Below are positions 1 through 8,447 of a DNA stretch of 64,000 bases, piece after piece. The stretch lies in contig NZ_JABVZR010000001.1 of the NCBI RefSeq assembly GCF_017163935.1, forward strand, positions 744,001 to 808,000, in the 5' to 3' direction. The notes under the pieces were generated by a model that saw nothing but the letters and a program-made list of their open reading frames with translations, was not told the origin of the DNA and did not search any database. A program made the translations under genes and the position numbers. Source of the DNA: Novosphingobium terrae (lineage in GTDB: Bacteria; Pseudomonadota; Alphaproteobacteria; Sphingomonadales; Sphingomonadaceae). Every line of letters begins with the position of its first letter. The first letter of the stretch is position 1.

Positions 1-2
1 AC

Positions 3-560
3 GGCCCCAAGGGGCAGGGCATCACCTGGGAGAACCTGCCCGCCCGCATGAATGCCGAGGTCAAGATCGACCTCGATCCGCTCTATGTGGTGGCGCAATA
101 CCGCGCCCATCACCCGGACTGGACGCCCACGCAGGTCTTCTACGCCGCCACCACCGCCGGTCGCAGCTGGCCGGGGCAGGTGATCGAGGCCGATGCGCGC
201 GCCGCCGCGCATGCCGACAAGACATGGGTCTATTGCCTCACCCGCCCTTCGCCAATCGACCCTCTGCGCGGCACGGGGCATACCGATGACATTCCCTATG
301 TCTTCGGCACGCTGGATGTGCAGCACAGCGAATGGGGCCGTAGCTATTCCGGCACTGATGCCGGGGCTCAGGCCACGCGCGATTTGCTGCAAGGCGCTTT
401 CGTCAAGCTGGCGAAAACAGGCGATGCCGGGTGGGAGCCCTACCGCCTCCCGAACCGCGCGACTCTGCTGGTCAGCGAGGCCCCGCGCGTGGAAAACGAT
501 CCGCGCGGGTGGGAGCGTGAGATGTGGGGCATCGCGCCTTACGTGCAGCCGGGGGTTTAA
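3..560 (+). CDS. Carboxylesterase type B family protein, C-terminal part (cut by window edge)
   Basis: The frame is open from the first bases to a TAA stop, so the gene starts before the window; an internal ATG at 48 is probably not the start. The visible part matches the C-terminal third of para-nitrobenzyl-esterase-like serine hydrolases. The segment HTDDIPYVFGTL carries the catalytic His region (His followed by an acidic residue and IPYVF), and RLPNRATLLVSE followed by a conserved Trp region is the usual family end. The nucleophile Ser motif would lie upstream, out of view. These enzymes hydrolyse carboxylic esters. Beside a TonB receptor and a uronate isomerase it may remove ester groups from plant-derived substrates; that role is inferred from context only. 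Confidence 0.8.
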   Translation, partial: GPKGQGITWENLPARMNAEVKIDLDPLYVVAQYRAHHPDWTPTQVFYAATTAGRSWPGQVIEADARAAAHADKTWVYCLTRPSPIDPLRGTGHTDDIPYVFGTLDVQHSEWGRSYSGTDAGAQATRDLLQGAFVKLAKTGDAGWEPYRLPNRATLLVSEAPRVENDPRGWEREMWGIAPYVQPGV

Positions 561-577
561 GGAGTTTGAAGGGCAAT

Positions 578-780
578 AAGCAGGGGGTGTTACACCCCCT
601 GCACCCCCGGAACGTCTTCCGGCACAAAGGTGGTGTTCGGGTGCTGCTTTGCGCCACCTTCCTGCCGCCGGAGGCATTTATTTCCCTGCGGGGCAGGGAC
701 GTTGGCGCGTCTTTGCAGCCTTGCGTGACATGTCGTCGGGAGACGTAACGGGGGTGCAGGGGGCCTAGGGCCCCCTGCTT
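578..780. repeat. Structured intergenic repeat, divergent copy X (GCAGGGGG subfamily)
   Basis: About 200 bp bounded by two palindromes: GCAGGGGG-tgttaca-CCCCCTGC at 580-602 and GCAGGGGGCC-tag-GGCCCCCTGC near 757-779. Both ends carry the inner motif seen at the right end of the other copies (ACGTCTTCCGGC on the left, GTCGGGAGACGT on the right), so this is an R-R element rather than L-R. It starts 18 bp after the esterase stop codon. The interior has its own hairpin, AAGGTGG/CCACCTT. Relative to the other copies both arms have changed together (GCGAGGG to GCAGGGGG), which preserves pairing. Confidence 0.75.
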
Positions 781-881
781 TCAACTCTTCCAATCCTCTT
801 TAACTGTGCCTCCCCTGCATCACCCCTCATCATTCCCGCATCACGCTTCTTGACAGCACCCTCGGCTCATGCGAACACCTA

Positions 882-896
882 TGACACCGGTTACCA
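882..896. promoter_or_regulatory. Putative LacI-family operator 1
   Basis: TGACACCGGTTACCA is an imperfect palindrome centred on CCGG, the centre expected for many LacI-family sugar regulators. It shares TGACACCGGT with the site at 1049. The regulator is not in the window, and the assignment rests on symmetry, duplication and catabolic context. Confidence 0.4.
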
Positions 897-1048
897 AATC
901 GGACACAATATCCTTTGCGCAACGGGCGACTGCCTGGGTGACAAAGGGAAAAAGATAAGACGGACCGCATAAGCGGTGGGAATGGATGCATGGCGATGTG
1001 AGAGCAGCCGCAAAAGGCTGTCTGATCGCCTAAGGCTTCATCCGGTTT

Positions 1049-1062
1049 TGACACCGGTGCCA
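1049..1062. promoter_or_regulatory. Putative LacI-family operator 2
   Basis: TGACACCGGTGCCA is nearly a perfect palindrome (TGRCACCGGTGYCA) and lies 64 bp before the receptor start. Together with the site at 882 it forms a pair 167 bp apart, suitable for repression with looping. This is inferred from sequence only. Confidence 0.45.
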
Positions 1063-1125
1063 TTCTCATTCTCTGGCGGCCAGCTCGCAACGCGGGCACA
1101 CTGGAAGGCAATTGGGGGAGTGGTT

Positions 1126-3993
1126 ATGCATAAGGCAGACGAGCGGCCGGGGGCCGCCAAGCGAGTTTCTTTCATCCGCCTCGCGCTGATCGCGGGCACG
1201 GCGCTGGCATCGCCCGCGCTTCATGCGCAGACCGCGCCGGAACAGGCTCCGGCTACCGCCCCGGCGGAAAATGATGCGGCGCCTTCGGACATCATCGTTA
1301 CGGGCTTCCGTCAGTCGCTTCAGGCGGCGCTCAATCTGAAGAAGTCCTCGGTCAGCGCGGTGGATGCCATCGTTGCCGAAGACATCGCCAAGTTCCCGGA
1401 CCAGAATCTGGCCGAATCGCTCCAGCGCATCACCGGCGTGGCCATCACGCGCGACGGTGGCGAGGGGCGCCAGATCACCGTGCGCGGCCTTGGCAGTCAG
1501 TTCACCGTTACCCGCGTGAATGGCCTGCCCGCGCAGTCCACCTCGATGCTGGCAGGATCGGGCGGCGCGCCCAACCGCGATCGCTCCTTCGATTTCAACG
1601 TCTTCGCCTCGGAGCTGTTCAAGTCGCTGGTGGTCCACAAGACCGCCGAGGCCAATCTGGACGAAGGCTCGCTGGGCGCGGTGGTCGATCTCAACACCGG
1701 CCATCCGCTGGGCGCCAAATCGGGGCTGACCGGGCTGGTCTCTGCCTCGGGATCGTACAACACGCTTTCCGGCAATGTCGGGCCGCGTCTGGCCGGGCTG
1801 CTCAACTGGAAGAATGAGGACGGCACCTTCGGCATCAACGCCTCGGCCGCCTATTCGCAGGGCTACACGCTGGAGCTGGGCAACAACACCACACGCTGGG
1901 CGCAGGCGCCTTTCGCCTCGGTCACCAGCAATGGCGTGACCACCCAGTGCTTCTCGGGCAACACCTACATCCAGTCGGCGGCGTGCAACAAGGCGGCGCT
2001 GTCCTTCCATCCGCGCATCCCGCGCTATGGCGTGATCACCCATGACCGCAAGCGTCTGGGCCTGACCGGCTCGGTCGAGTGGCAGCCCGATGACGCCACC
2101 CATCTGGAGATCGACGGTCTCTTCTCGCGCTATCACGAGGAGCGTCAGGAGGAATGGGCCGAGGTGCTGTTCCGCTCCAACGAAAAGGGCATCAGCGTCG
2201 TCAACCCGACCTATGACAGCAATGGCAACATGGTCTCGGGCACGTTCAACAATGCCTACAACCGCAATGAGCATTACCGTCAGATCCAGAATTCCACCTT
2301 CTATCAGGTCAATGCCCATCTGACGCATGATCTGACCGACCGCCTGAAAGTCGATGTGCTGACGGGTGCGTCCAAGTCGATCCTGTCGGTGCCGCTGGCC
2401 ACCACCATCATGCTGGACAACCGCACGGCGCAGGGCTTCTCCTACGATTACACCAATATGGCCCATCCGGTGATCAGCTTCGGCAGTTCGGTGACCGATC
2501 CGTCGAACTATCAGCTGGCTGAAATCCGCGATGCGCCCACGCACACCAACAACACCTTCCGCACCTTCAAGACCGATTTCGAGTGGAAGACGACCGATGC
2601 GCTGACGCTGAAGCTGGGCGGTTTCTATCGCCTCTTCGGTTTCGACACCTGGGGCGCCAACCGCAACACGCTGGTCTGTCCCTCCACCACCGGCAAGGAT
2701 CTGGTGCTGGGCACGATCACCTGCTCGTCCAACTCGGTGACCAACAACGGCTTCCCCGTTACCTCCAGCATGGTCGATACGGTCAATCTGGGCAATGCGG
2801 GCCAGCCTGCTGGCACCACCAGCAGCTTCATCGTCGCCAATCTGCCTGCGACCACGGCCTTCACCAACCTCTACAACCGCCCGCTGGTGGCCGACACCTC
2901 CAACACCCGCTCGGTGAAGGAAGAGGACAGCGGCTTCTTCCTACAGGGTGACTGGAAGACCCGCGCCGTGGGCATGGATGTCACGCTGGATGCGGGCATC
3001 CGCTATGCCCATACCGGCCAAAGCTCGACCGGCCTGCAGAACGGCACCACCGTGGTGACGGTGCAGCGCAGCTATGATGACTGGCTGCCCTCGGCCAACC
3101 TCAACCTGTTCCCGCATAAGGATGTGATCGTCCGCTTCGCCATCGCCAAGGTGATGACGCGCCCCGCGCTGGGCAATCTGACGCCGGGCGGCTCGGTCGA
3201 CTCGTTCAACTACAAGGTCAGCTACGGCAACCCCAACCTCGATCCCTATCGCGCCACCAACTATGACGCGGCGGTCGAGTGGTATTTCGCGCCGCAGTCG
3301 CTGATCTCGGTGGCCTTCTTCTACAAGGATGTGGCCAGCTTCCCGTCGAGCACCGTCACGCAGGGCACCTTCGCCTCGACGGGCCTGCCGACCTCGATCC
3401 TGTCGCCGGGGTCGCCCGCCGCGCAGAATCCGGAAGGTCAGGTCTGGACGATCAGCTCGATCGGCAATGGCACGGGCGCCAAGCTGAAGGGTGTGGAACT
3501 GGGCATTCAGGCGCCGTTCCGCTTCCTGCCCGGCATGCTCAAGAACTTCGGCGTGATCGGCAATGTCACGCTGACCAGTTCCAACGCCACCTACAATGTC
3601 AGCGGGGCGGGCACGGCGGTCAGCTCCACCGGCACGATCACCCTGCCGGCCTCGACCGTCACCTCCACCTTCTTCGGCCTGTCGAAGACGACGTGGAACG
3701 CCACGCTCTATTACGAGAAGGGGCCAATTCAGGGCCGCATCAGCTACTCCTATCGCGGGCCCTACAACGATCAGAACAGCGCCACCGGCAATGTCTTCGA
3801 GGGATATGGCGCCTATGCCAGCCTCGATGGATCTTTGCGCTATTCGCTGACCAAGCAGCTGGAAGTCTCTGTGGATGCGGTGAATTTGCTCGATCGCTAC
3901 ACCTACCACTGGACCGATGCGACGGCACAGCGCAATTACGAGAGCCAGCATACCGGCCGCACCATCGTTTTTGGTGCGCGCTACAAGCTGTAA
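1126..3993 (+). CDS. TonB-dependent receptor (Xanthomonas/Caulobacter type)
   Basis: A 955-residue outer-membrane receptor for energised uptake of a large ligand. The start at 1126 follows a GGGGGAG ribosome binding site and gives a signal peptide ending ALHAQ. The plug domain begins near residue 45 with DIIVTGFRQSL and runs through FPDQNLAESLQRITGV, the arrangement of the subfamily linked to plant carbohydrate loci. The remaining 700 residues are a beta-barrel that ends ARYKL rather than in the usual Phe. A secreted hydrolase and glucuronate isomerase follow on the same strand, so the likely ligand is a uronate-containing oligosaccharide; this is inferred from context. Two operator-like palindromes precede the gene. 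Confidence 0.9.
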   Translation: MHKADERPGAAKRVSFIRLALIAGTALASPALHAQTAPEQAPATAPAENDAAPSDIIVTGFRQSLQAALNLKKSSVSAVDAIVAEDIAKFPDQNLAESLQRITGVAITRDGGEGRQITVRGLGSQFTVTRVNGLPAQSTSMLAGSGGAPNRDRSFDFNVFASELFKSLVVHKTAEANLDEGSLGAVVDLNTGHPLGAKSGLTGLVSASGSYNTLSGNVGPRLAGLLNWKNEDGTFGINASAAYSQGYTLELGNNTTRWAQAPFASVTSNGVTTQCFSGNTYIQSAACNKAALSFHPRIPRYGVITHDRKRLGLTGSVEWQPDDATHLEIDGLFSRYHEERQEEWAEVLFRSNEKGISVVNPTYDSNGNMVSGTFNNAYNRNEHYRQIQNSTFYQVNAHLTHDLTDRLKVDVLTGASKSILSVPLATTIMLDNRTAQGFSYDYTNMAHPVISFGSSVTDPSNYQLAEIRDAPTHTNNTFRTFKTDFEWKTTDALTLKLGGFYRLFGFDTWGANRNTLVCPSTTGKDLVLGTITCSSNSVTNNGFPVTSSMVDTVNLGNAGQPAGTTSSFIVANLPATTAFTNLYNRPLVADTSNTRSVKEEDSGFFLQGDWKTRAVGMDVTLDAGIRYAHTGQSSTGLQNGTTVVTVQRSYDDWLPSANLNLFPHKDVIVRFAIAKVMTRPALGNLTPGGSVDSFNYKVSYGNPNLDPYRATNYDAAVEWYFAPQSLISVAFFYKDVASFPSSTVTQGTFASTGLPTSILSPGSPAAQNPEGQVWTISSIGNGTGAKLKGVELGIQAPFRFLPGMLKNFGVIGNVTLTSSNATYNVSGAGTAVSSTGTITLPASTVTSTFFGLSKTTWNATLYYEKGPIQGRISYSYRGPYNDQNSATGNVFEGYGAYASLDGSLRYSLTKQLEVSVDAVNLLDRYTYHWTDATAQRNYESQHTGRTIVFGARYKL

Positions 3994-4016
3994 CGGAAAC
4001 GAGAAGGAGGAAGGGC

Positions 4017-5063
4017 ATGCAACTCGATCGCCGAACGCTGTTGGTGGCGGGCGCGGCGGCGGGGGCCATGCCCGCGCAGGCTCTGGCGTTGAACGCGCCG
4101 GGGCCGGGCCTCCCGGCGGGAGGGAAGGGGGCTTCCTTCCCGCCCTCGTCCCCTGCCTCGGCCTTGCCTGACGTGAGCGAGGTGATCGATCTGTGGCCCG
4201 GCGGCGTGGCGCCCGGCCTGCTGCGCCCGCTGACCGAAGAGATCCCGGATCGCATGAAGCCGGGCGAGCCTCACGACCGCTATATGACCGGCCAGAGCCG
4301 CCCGCGCATGGCGGTGTTTCGCCCCAGGCAGCCCAATGGTGCAGCGGTGCTGATCACGCCGGGCGGCGGCTATGTCCGCGTGGTGGTGGACAAGGAGGGC
4401 TATGAGCTGGCCCGCTGGCTGACCGAGCGCGGTTTCACCGCCTTCGTGCTGTTCTATCGCTTGCCGGGCGGCGACGAGCATGGCTGGGACTGGGCGAGCG
4501 GCGCCGATACGCCGCTCTGCGATGCCCAACGTGCGATGCGGCTGATCCGCTATCACGCTTCGGCCTTTGGCATCGAACCCAACCGCGTGGCGGCCATGGG
4601 CTTTTCGGCGGGAGGGCATGTCTGCGCCGATCTGGCCGCGCGCTTCGGCGCTCAGGTCTATGCGCCGATTGACGATGTGGACCGCCATTCCGCGCGCCCG
4701 ATCTGCGCGGCGCCCTGCTATCCGGTGATCTCGATGCATCTGCCCGTGGGGCATTCGCAATCGCGCAAACAACTGCTCGGCCCCAACACCAGCCAGACCT
4801 TCGAGGACGCCCATACGCCCTCGCAAAACCTGCCCGCCGATCCGCCGCCGCATTTCCTGCTGCATGCCGAGGATGACAGGACCGTCAATCCGCTCAACAC
4901 GCTGATGCTGCGCGATGCGCTGAAGGCCAAGGGTGTCCGCGTCGAAACGCATCTGTTCGAGAAGGGCGGCCATGGTTTCGGCCTGCGCGGCACGGTGGGC
5001 CTGCCGGTGGCGATCTGGCCTCAGCTGTGGCTGAACTGGGCGCATACTATCGGTCTGCTCTGA
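4017..5063 (+). CDS. Secreted alpha/beta hydrolase, acetylxylan-esterase-like
   Basis: A 348-residue alpha/beta-hydrolase. The ATG at 4017 follows AAGGAGG and lies 23 bp after the receptor stop; the frame is open far upstream but that part shadows the receptor gene. The N-terminus has RRTLLVAGAAAGAMPAQA, a Tat-like signal. The oxyanion region ITPGGGY, the nucleophile elbow GFSAGG, the acid in HAEDDRTVNP and the His in KGGHGFG form the catalytic set. This is typical of esterases that remove acetyl or other acyl groups from polysaccharide fragments. Linkage to the receptor and uxaC suggests deacylation of glucuronoxylan or pectic fragments. Substrate is not determined by the sequence. Confidence 0.8.
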   Translation: MQLDRRTLLVAGAAAGAMPAQALALNAPGPGLPAGGKGASFPPSSPASALPDVSEVIDLWPGGVAPGLLRPLTEEIPDRMKPGEPHDRYMTGQSRPRMAVFRPRQPNGAAVLITPGGGYVRVVVDKEGYELARWLTERGFTAFVLFYRLPGGDEHGWDWASGADTPLCDAQRAMRLIRYHASAFGIEPNRVAAMGFSAGGHVCADLAARFGAQVYAPIDDVDRHSARPICAAPCYPVISMHLPVGHSQSRKQLLGPNTSQTFEDAHTPSQNLPADPPPHFLLHAEDDRTVNPLNTLMLRDALKAKGVRVETHLFEKGGHGFGLRGTVGLPVAIWPQLWLNWAHTIGLL

Positions 5064-5090
5064 ATGTTTTTGTTACCCCAAGGATGTCCC

Positions 5091-6509
5091 ATGCCTCGCC
5101 CGCTCGACCTGCACCCCGACCGCCTGCTGCCTTCTGACCCTGCTGTCCGCGCCATCGCGCGTGAATTGTATGGCAGCGTTGCTAGCCTGCCCATCGTCAG
5201 CCCCCATGGCCACACCGACCCGCGCTGGTTCGCGCAGAACCAGCCCTTCGGTGATGCTGCCGAGCTACTGCTGCGGCCTGACCACTATGTCTTCCGCATG
5301 CTCTATTCACAGGGCATCGCGCTGGAGAGCCTCGGCATCGGCGCCTCCAAGGCCACCTACAACCCGCGCGAGGCATGGCGCATCCTCGCCCGCAACTGGC
5401 ATCTGTTTCGCGGCACGCCATCGCGCATGTGGCTGGATTGGGTGTTTGTCGAAGTCTTCGGCATGGGCGTGATGCTGGAAGAGGCCACCAGCGATCTCTA
5501 TTTCGACACGATCACCGAAATGCTGGCGACCGAGGCCTTCCGCCCCCGCGCCCTGTTCAACCGCTATAACATCGAGGTGATCGCGACCACCGAAAGCCCG
5601 CTCGACACGCTGGAATGGCACGGCCAGATCATGGCCGATAACGCCAAGGGCACCTGGAACGGCAAGGTGGTGACAGCCTATCGCCCCGACCCGGTGATCG
5701 ATCCCGAGTTCGAAGGCTTTGCCGAAAACCTCGCCCGTTTCGGCAAACTCACCGGCGAGGATACGCTGACATGGCAGGGCTACCTTGCCGCTCACCGCAA
5801 CCGCCGCGCCTTTTTCGCGCAGCACGGCGCCACCAGCACCGACCACGGCCACCCCACCGCGCAGACCGCCAACCTCTCCACCGCCGAGGCGGAAGCCCTG
5901 TTTGCCCGTGTGGTGAAGGGCGATGTCAGCGCGGCAGATGCCGAACTCTTCCGCGCCCAGATGTTGACCGAAATGGCGAAGATGAGCCTTGAAGACGGTC
6001 TGGTCATGCAGATCCACCCCGGCTCCTTCCGCAACCACAACCAGCGCCTGTTCGAGAGCTTCGGCCGCGACAAGGGCGCCGATATCCCGACGCGCACCGA
6101 TTATGTGCATGCTCTCAAGCCCTTGCTGGATGTTATGGGCAATGAGCCTGACCTCTCGATCATCCTCTTCACGCTGGACGAAACCTCTTACGCCCGCGAA
6201 CTGGCGCCGCTGGCCGGGCACTATCCCTGCCTGAAGCTGGGCCCGGCATGGTGGTTCCACGATAGCCCCGAAGGTATGCGCCGCTTCCGCCTCTCAACCA
6301 CCGAGACGGCGGGCTTCTACAACACCGTCGGTTTCAACGATGACACGCGGGCCTTCCTCTCGATCCCGGCCCGGCACGATGTGGCACGGCGGATCGACTG
6401 CGGGTTCCTCGCGCAGCTGGTGGCCGAGCATCGCGTTGCCGATTGGGAGGCTGCCGAACTGGCTCACGAACTGGCCTATGGGTTGGTGAAGAAGGCCTAT
6501 AAGCTTTAA
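5091..6509 (+). CDS. uxaC: Glucuronate isomerase (uronate isomerase)
   Basis: Converts D-glucuronate to D-fructuronate and D-galacturonate to D-tagaturonate, the first step of hexuronate breakdown in the cytoplasm. The chosen start gives 472 residues, the usual length, and has AAGGA seven bases upstream; an in-frame ATG at 5064 abutting the previous stop lacks a site. Residues HGHTDP near position 40 provide the N-terminal metal-binding His pair of the amidohydrolase-like fold. The C-terminal part has GPAWWFHDSPEGMRRF and TVGFNDDTRAFLSIPARHD, hallmarks of UxaC. It is the last gene of the locus; later hexuronate genes (uxaB, uxuA, kdgK) are not in the window. Repeat copy A begins 12 bp after the stop. 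Confidence 0.95.
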   Translation: MPRPLDLHPDRLLPSDPAVRAIARELYGSVASLPIVSPHGHTDPRWFAQNQPFGDAAELLLRPDHYVFRMLYSQGIALESLGIGASKATYNPREAWRILARNWHLFRGTPSRMWLDWVFVEVFGMGVMLEEATSDLYFDTITEMLATEAFRPRALFNRYNIEVIATTESPLDTLEWHGQIMADNAKGTWNGKVVTAYRPDPVIDPEFEGFAENLARFGKLTGEDTLTWQGYLAAHRNRRAFFAQHGATSTDHGHPTAQTANLSTAEAEALFARVVKGDVSAADAELFRAQMLTEMAKMSLEDGLVMQIHPGSFRNHNQRLFESFGRDKGADIPTRTDYVHALKPLLDVMGNEPDLSIILFTLDETSYARELAPLAGHYPCLKLGPAWWFHDSPEGMRRFRLSTTETAGFYNTVGFNDDTRAFLSIPARHDVARRIDCGFLAQLVAEHRVADWEAAELAHELAYGLVKKAYKL

Positions 6510-6520
6510 AGAAAGAGAAC

Positions 6521-6757
6521 ATGCGAGGGTGTTACACCCTCGCGCTCCCGGGTTTTGTCGGCGTTGCGCCTCAGGTTCGGCCTTGAGGAAGGGCGCGGCG
6601 CCGCAGGCAATATTCTCCTGCGCAGGACTATCGTTCCGGGACAGATGCCTGCGGCGCTACGCCTTGCGCAGGTGGAGAGGTGGGGCGCTATGATGCGGTG
6701 CCACTGCCCCATCGTCGGAAGACGTTCTGGGAGCGCGAGGGGGTAACCCCCTCGCAT
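6521..6757 (+). repeat. Structured intergenic repeat, copy A (L-R)
   Basis: A 237-bp element running from ATGCGAGGG to CCCTCGCAT. Left and right terminal palindromes have arms GCGAGGG/CCCTCGC with GCTCCC or GGGAGC feet pointing inward. A 12-bp central hairpin has arms GCGCCGCAGGCA (6598-6609) and TGCCTGCGGCGC (6646-6657). The right half carries CGTC-GGAA-GACG. Left flank is purine-rich (aaagaaagagaac) and right flank pyrimidine-rich (ttcccttcc). It fills nearly the whole gap between uxaC and the next gene, and no other terminator is seen after uxaC. Confidence 0.85.
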
Positions 6758-6790
6758 TTCCCTTCCTAACCTTCTAAGCTTCCCGGAACC

Positions 6791-8260
6791 ATGACGTTTC
6801 CACCCGTAACCCCAACGACCACCACCCAGCTTGCCGGTCGGTCGGCGCGCCCGCTGTATATGGGCCCGCGCATCAAGCGCCTGCGCCGCGAGCTGGGGCT
6901 GACTCAGCAGGCCATGGCTGCCGATCTGGAGATTTCGCCCTCTTACGTCGCGCTGATGGAGCGCAACCAGCGCCCGGTCACCGCCGATCTGCTGCTGCGT
7001 CTGGCGCGCACCTATCAGCTCGATATCTCCGAGCTGGCCGCTGACGATGGCGCCGATTACAACCGCCGTTTGACCGAGGTGCTGCGCGACCCGATCTTCG
7101 CCGGGATCGACATGCCCGCGCTGGAAGTGGCCGATCTGGCCACATCCTTCCCCGGCATGTCGGAGGCCTTGCTGCGGCTCTATGGTGCCTACACGCGTGA
7201 GCAGGCGGCGCTGGCTGACCGTCAGGCGGAGCTGGGCGCGGGTCTGCCCGATCCGGTGGCCGAGGCGCGGCGCTTTCTGGCGGCGCATCGCAACCATTTC
7301 CCCACGCTGGAGGCGAGTGCGGAAAATCTCGCCGCCGCCATTGCGCGGGAGGGTGATGGGGCCGCTTGGCTGCAGCGCACCCATGGCATTCGCACGCGGT
7401 TTCTGCCGCCCTATGTGATGATGGGCTCGATCCGGCGGTTTGATCGGCACAACCGGCAATTGCTGCTGGATGAGGGGCTGTATCCGGCCACCCGCGCCTT
7501 CCAGATCGCTCTGCAGATCGTCTGGCATGAATGCCGCACCCAGATCACCGAGATCGCCCGCGCCATGGGAGACGAGCAGGAGGAAGGCGCCGCACGCACG
7601 GCGGTGCATCTCGTGAAGCGGGCGCTGGCCAGCTATACGGCGGGTGCGATCCTGATGCCTTATGACCGTTTCGCCCGTGTGGTGGAGGAACGGGCCTATG
7701 ATATCGAGGCGGTGGCTCGCGTTTTCGGCACCAGCTTTGAACAGACCGCGCATCGTTTCACCACCTTGGGCCGGCCGAGCGGCCCGAACGGCAGCGCTCA
7801 TGTGCCCTTCTTTTTCATCCGCGTCGATGGAGCGGGCAATGTTTCCAAGCGGCTGGATGGGGCTGGTTTCCCCTTTGCCGCGCACGGCGGCGGCTGCCCG
7901 CTGTGGAGCGTGCATCAGGTCTTCGCGACGCCCTTGCAGGTGGTGACGCAATGGCTGGAACTGCCGGACGGGCAGCGCTTCTTCTCCATCGCCCGCACAG
8001 TGGAGGCGGGCGGAGGCGGCTACAACCGGCCCCGTGCGATCCGCGCTGTGGCTTTGGCTTGCGCGGCGGACCATGCGCCGCGACTGGCCTATGCGCAGGG
8101 GCTCAATCCGCGCAGCGTTCCGGCCACGCCCATCGGGATTACCTGTCGCCTGTGCCATCGGCCCGATTGCGTCGCGCGAGCGTTGCCGCCGATCGGGCGG
8201 GATATCATGCCGGATGACACCAGCCGCTCGGCCACGCCTCTGGGGCTGGCGGAGGGCTGA
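6791..8260 (+). CDS. XRE-family short-chain acyl-CoA-type regulator (ScfR/RamB/PrpR-like)
   Basis: A 489-residue transcription factor. Residues about 25-80 form an XRE helix-turn-helix (LTQQAMAADLEISPSYVALMERNQRPVTADLL). This is followed by an IrrE/M78-like middle region, in which the metallopeptidase motif is degenerate (HECRT instead of HExxH). The C-terminal domain ends with a Cys cluster, CRLCHRPDC followed by ARALPPIG. This architecture is that of RamB, PrpR and ScfR, which control acetate, propionate or glyoxylate-cycle genes in response to acyl-CoA. No such target gene is adjacent, so the regulon is unknown. The start is uncertain: 6791 has no clear ribosome binding site, and an in-frame ATG at 6860 would still keep the helix-turn-helix. 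Confidence 0.85.
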   Translation: MTFPPVTPTTTTQLAGRSARPLYMGPRIKRLRRELGLTQQAMAADLEISPSYVALMERNQRPVTADLLLRLARTYQLDISELAADDGADYNRRLTEVLRDPIFAGIDMPALEVADLATSFPGMSEALLRLYGAYTREQAALADRQAELGAGLPDPVAEARRFLAAHRNHFPTLEASAENLAAAIAREGDGAAWLQRTHGIRTRFLPPYVMMGSIRRFDRHNRQLLLDEGLYPATRAFQIALQIVWHECRTQITEIARAMGDEQEEGAARTAVHLVKRALASYTAGAILMPYDRFARVVEERAYDIEAVARVFGTSFEQTAHRFTTLGRPSGPNGSAHVPFFFIRVDGAGNVSKRLDGAGFPFAAHGGGCPLWSVHQVFATPLQVVTQWLELPDGQRFFSIARTVEAGGGGYNRPRAIRAVALACAADHAPRLAYAQGLNPRSVPATPIGITCRLCHRPDCVARALPPIGRDIMPDDTSRSATPLGLAEG

Positions 8261-8295
8261 TCGGCCCCTGTGGCAAGCCCTTAGGCGCGCTTAGG

Positions 8296-8433
8296 CGGAA
8301 CACAACCGCGACTCGTCTAAACCGAGTCTCGCAAGCGGTACCAACACATTCCCGGGCCGTTTTGCGCATGACCTTGAACGTCGTCCCCTGGCGGGCGGAC
8401 CGAATTCCCTCCCCGGTCCGCCCGCTTGTTTTT
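8296..8433 (+). ncRNA. Candidate small RNA with two hairpins and terminator
   Basis: Downstream of the regulator gene lies a stem-loop GACTCG-tctaaac-CGAGTC (8310-8328), then a perfect 11-bp terminator stem ending in TTGTTTTT. The terminator is 130 bp beyond the stop codon, so the stretch may be a 3' UTR or a processed or independent small RNA. The terminator loop GAATTCCCTCCCC is C-rich and could pair with ribosome binding sites, as in known alphaproteobacterial sRNAs with CU-rich loops. No promoter was identified. Confidence 0.3.
8391..8433 (+). terminator. Rho-independent terminator
   Basis: Stem GCGGGCGGACC / GGTCCGCCCGC with a 13-nt loop, followed by TTGTTTTT. The T-run lies on the plus-strand side only, so it ends transcription coming from the regulator gene or from a small RNA, not from the minus-strand genes to the right. 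Confidence 0.8.
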
Positions 8434-8447
8434 GCGGGGCTCGGGCG

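Larger units (their letters stand above)
781..1125 (+). promoter_or_regulatory. Regulatory region upstream of the TonB receptor
   Basis: This 345-bp stretch has no convincing gene. It contains two copies of TGACACCGGT (882 and 1049), each the core of an imperfect palindrome, and ends with the GGGGGAG ribosome binding site of the receptor gene. An upstream extension of the receptor frame exists to 976 but lacks a ribosome binding site and would add non-signal residues before a clear signal peptide. I see no confident -35/-10 pair. Confidence 0.5.

Noticed and set aside
3279..4016. Upstream extension of the esterase-like gene as a fusion protein
   Set aside because: This part is the TonB receptor gene read in another frame; AAGGAGG before 4017 and a Tat-like signal peptide mark the real start.
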